Positions 63,144 through 64,000 of a stretch of DNA of 64,000 bases are shown one piece after another (within the stretch, counting starts at the first letter, position 1; each line of letters starts with the position of its first letter). The position numbers were made by a program, and so were the translations under genes. The stretch is from assembly GCA_029256085.1 (NCBI GenBank), contig JAQSYP010000007.1:1-64000 (forward strand). Direction: 5' to 3'. The notes beneath the pieces are model-generated. The model had not been told where the DNA came from and did not search any database. It was given only the letters and a program-made list of their open reading frames with translations. The DNA comes from Caryophanales bacterium (GTDB taxonomy: Bacteria; Bacillota; Bacilli; CAJFEE01).

Positions 63144-63299
63144 TTAAAATCCAAATCCGCCACCGTAACCGCCTACACCACCACCGAAGCCTGCATAGCT
63201 AGCACCTACAATGATTAATAAGATGAAAAGAACAACGATTAATGCAAAACCTGCACCATTGTTATATCCAACACCTGTTCCTGGTCCAACACCGCTCAC
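63144..63299 (-). CDS. YjcZ-family small sporulation protein, 51 aa
   Basis: GTG start at 63299 with GGAGGTG 8 bases upstream. Sequence plan: Gly-rich N terminus ([10 protein letters not shown]), one membrane helix ([18 protein letters not shown]), then a Gly-rich tail ([15 protein letters not shown]). This is the YjcZ/YdgTU family of tiny spore-associated proteins. It is not part of a larger operon. Confidence 0.88.
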   Translation of the reverse strand: MSGVGPGTGVGYNNGAGFALIVVLFILLIIVGASYAGFGGGVGGYGGGFGF

Positions 63300-63387
63300 T
63301 AAAATCACCTCCGCTTTTTTTAATCTAGGTTATAGTATGTAATTAAAATAAATTTGACTAGACATTTATCCAATTTCCTTTAAAGAA

Positions 63388-63423
63388 AAAAGGAACCGAC
63401 ACATTTAAATGTATCGGTTCCTT
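63388..63423 (-). terminator. Terminator of tyrA
   Basis: AAGGAACCGA and TCGGTTCCTT pair around ~12 bases, directly after the tyrA stop on the minus strand. Confidence 0.92.
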
Positions 63424-63433
63424 AAATATCATA

Positions 63434-64000
63434 TCATTCTTCAACAAAAGTTTTATAATCATTTCTTTGAAGTAAAGATTTTGCCTGATTTCTCTCTAAC
63501 TCAGTTTGGAAACTTATGCAAAGAACCCCAAGCAAACCTTCTCTTGATTCGATTATATTAATGTTCGTTATACTGATTTTTTGCTCTGCCAAAAGACCAG
63601 TAATATGGGCAATTGCTCCTGGAACGTCCATGACATCTACAAGTAAATCGTAGAACGCAGGAATTGCACCTTTTGAGCGAACAGGCAATGAGTCACGAAA
63701 TTCTTTTGACTCTGTAAAAAAGCGAGTAAGTGCCTGATCATTTTCTTCACTTAAAATCGACTGAACACTCTTTATTTCCATGATCCATTCATCTAATAAA
63801 TTAGACAAGTTCTCACGATTTTCTTTAACAATTCCTTTCCACATTTGTGGGTTACTCGATGCAATTCGCGTAATATCCCTAAATCCTCCTGCTGCCATAA
63901 TATTAATAAGCGGATTCTGGTCGGCATGCTTTTTCGCAAGATTCACAAGACATGAAGCAATAATATGCGGAAAATGACTAATTACCCCAGTAATATAATC
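63434..64000 (-). CDS. tyrA: Prephenate dehydrogenase, 5' partial
   Basis: 188 codons to the window edge, with the start outside. Seen: the end of the catalytic domain (DYITGVISHFPHIIAS with the catalytic-type His, AAGGFRDITRIASS, MWKGIVKENRENL) and a C-terminal ACT domain (VMDVPGAIAHITGLLAEQKISITNINII, in parts) for tyrosine feedback. It oxidises prephenate to 4-hydroxyphenylpyruvate. The internal GTG at 63946 is not the start. Confidence 0.93.
   Translation of the reverse strand, partial: DYITGVISHFPHIIASCLVNLAKKHADQNPLINIMAAGGFRDITRIASSNPQMWKGIVKENRENLSNLLDEWIMEIKSVQSILSEENDQALTRFFTESKEFRDSLPVRSKGAIPAFYDLLVDVMDVPGAIAHITGLLAEQKISITNINIIESREGLLGVLCISFQTELERNQAKSLLQRNDYKTFVEE

Overview
The window is AT-rich, densely coded chromosomal DNA from an endospore-forming Bacillales bacterium (Bacillaceae-like). 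The reasons are the gene set (a HemAT globin receptor, YwiC-, YisL-, YjcZ- and YmaF-family proteins, a CotF-like coat protein, an AbrB regulator, multi-PAS sporulation-type kinases), strong AGGAGG-type ribosome sites, frequent GTG/TTG starts, and U-rich hairpin terminators. I cannot name the species. No rRNA, tRNA, CRISPR array, prophage or intact insertion sequence was seen.

Layout. 1-4.6 kb: CAP-domain secreted protein, thermonuclease lipoprotein, RluA-type pseudouridine synthase, nucleotidyltransferase and small unknowns. 4.8-9.0 kb: export operon (ABC ATPase, ABC-2 permease, MMPL protein). 9.1-18.3 kb: AI-2E-type permease, a new 56-codon zinc-ribbon gene, an Fe-S/cytochrome b pair without a catalytic subunit, HemAT, a dCache chemoreceptor and a WYL regulator broken by one stop. 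18.6-24 kb: large subtilase with FlgD-type repeats, YwiC and small membrane proteins. 23.4-26.5 kb: vitamin B12 uptake operon behind a cobalamin riboswitch. 26.5-30.3 kb: DinB, YisL, AarF/UbiB kinase, AbrB. 30.4-34.2 kb: Hen1-Pnkp RNA-repair operon. 34.3-45.5 kb: GNAT protein, DEDDh exonuclease, LysR regulator, sensor kinases, a tandem pair of HD-GYP proteins, a YetF-like protein with an internal deletion, and a CZB chemoreceptor. 45.7-52.1 kb: TetR-MMPL operon with a 20-bp operator, a nuclease-like orphan, glycolipid synthase plus DedA, and a thiol peroxidase-like gene with an in-frame UGA. 52.3-58.8 kb: two two-component systems, one beside Met-rich secreted proteins. 59.2-64 kb: proBA, NERD protein, YmaF, YjcZ and partial tyrA.

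Three things stand out. (1) At least five intergenic arrays (4.6, 18.3, 58.9, 59.1 and 62.5 kb, with a two-copy remnant at 49.65 kb) repeat a short core every 20-21 bp, two turns of DNA. The core differs from array to array, but the spacing does not, and two adjacent arrays plus the remnant share the same TTGTCGAAAA flank. (2) The gene at 51585-52145 has UGA exactly at the first residue of a CxxC-type active site, followed by a 7-bp stem with an AGUU loop at a suitable distance; it reads as a selenoprotein. A LysR regulator resembling those of selenium metabolism lies 15 kb away. (3) In the Hen1-Pnkp operon the kinase and ligase motifs are intact, but the metal-binding residues of both the Pnkp phosphatase and the Hen1 methyltransferase are replaced, which suggests a repair complex reduced to kinase and ligase.

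A fourth structure is a ~110-bp three-hairpin repeat. Full copies follow directly on the stop codons of three plus-strand genes (40.96, 44.10 and 52.14 kb), and a shorter copy at 30.37 kb has its ends in swapped order.
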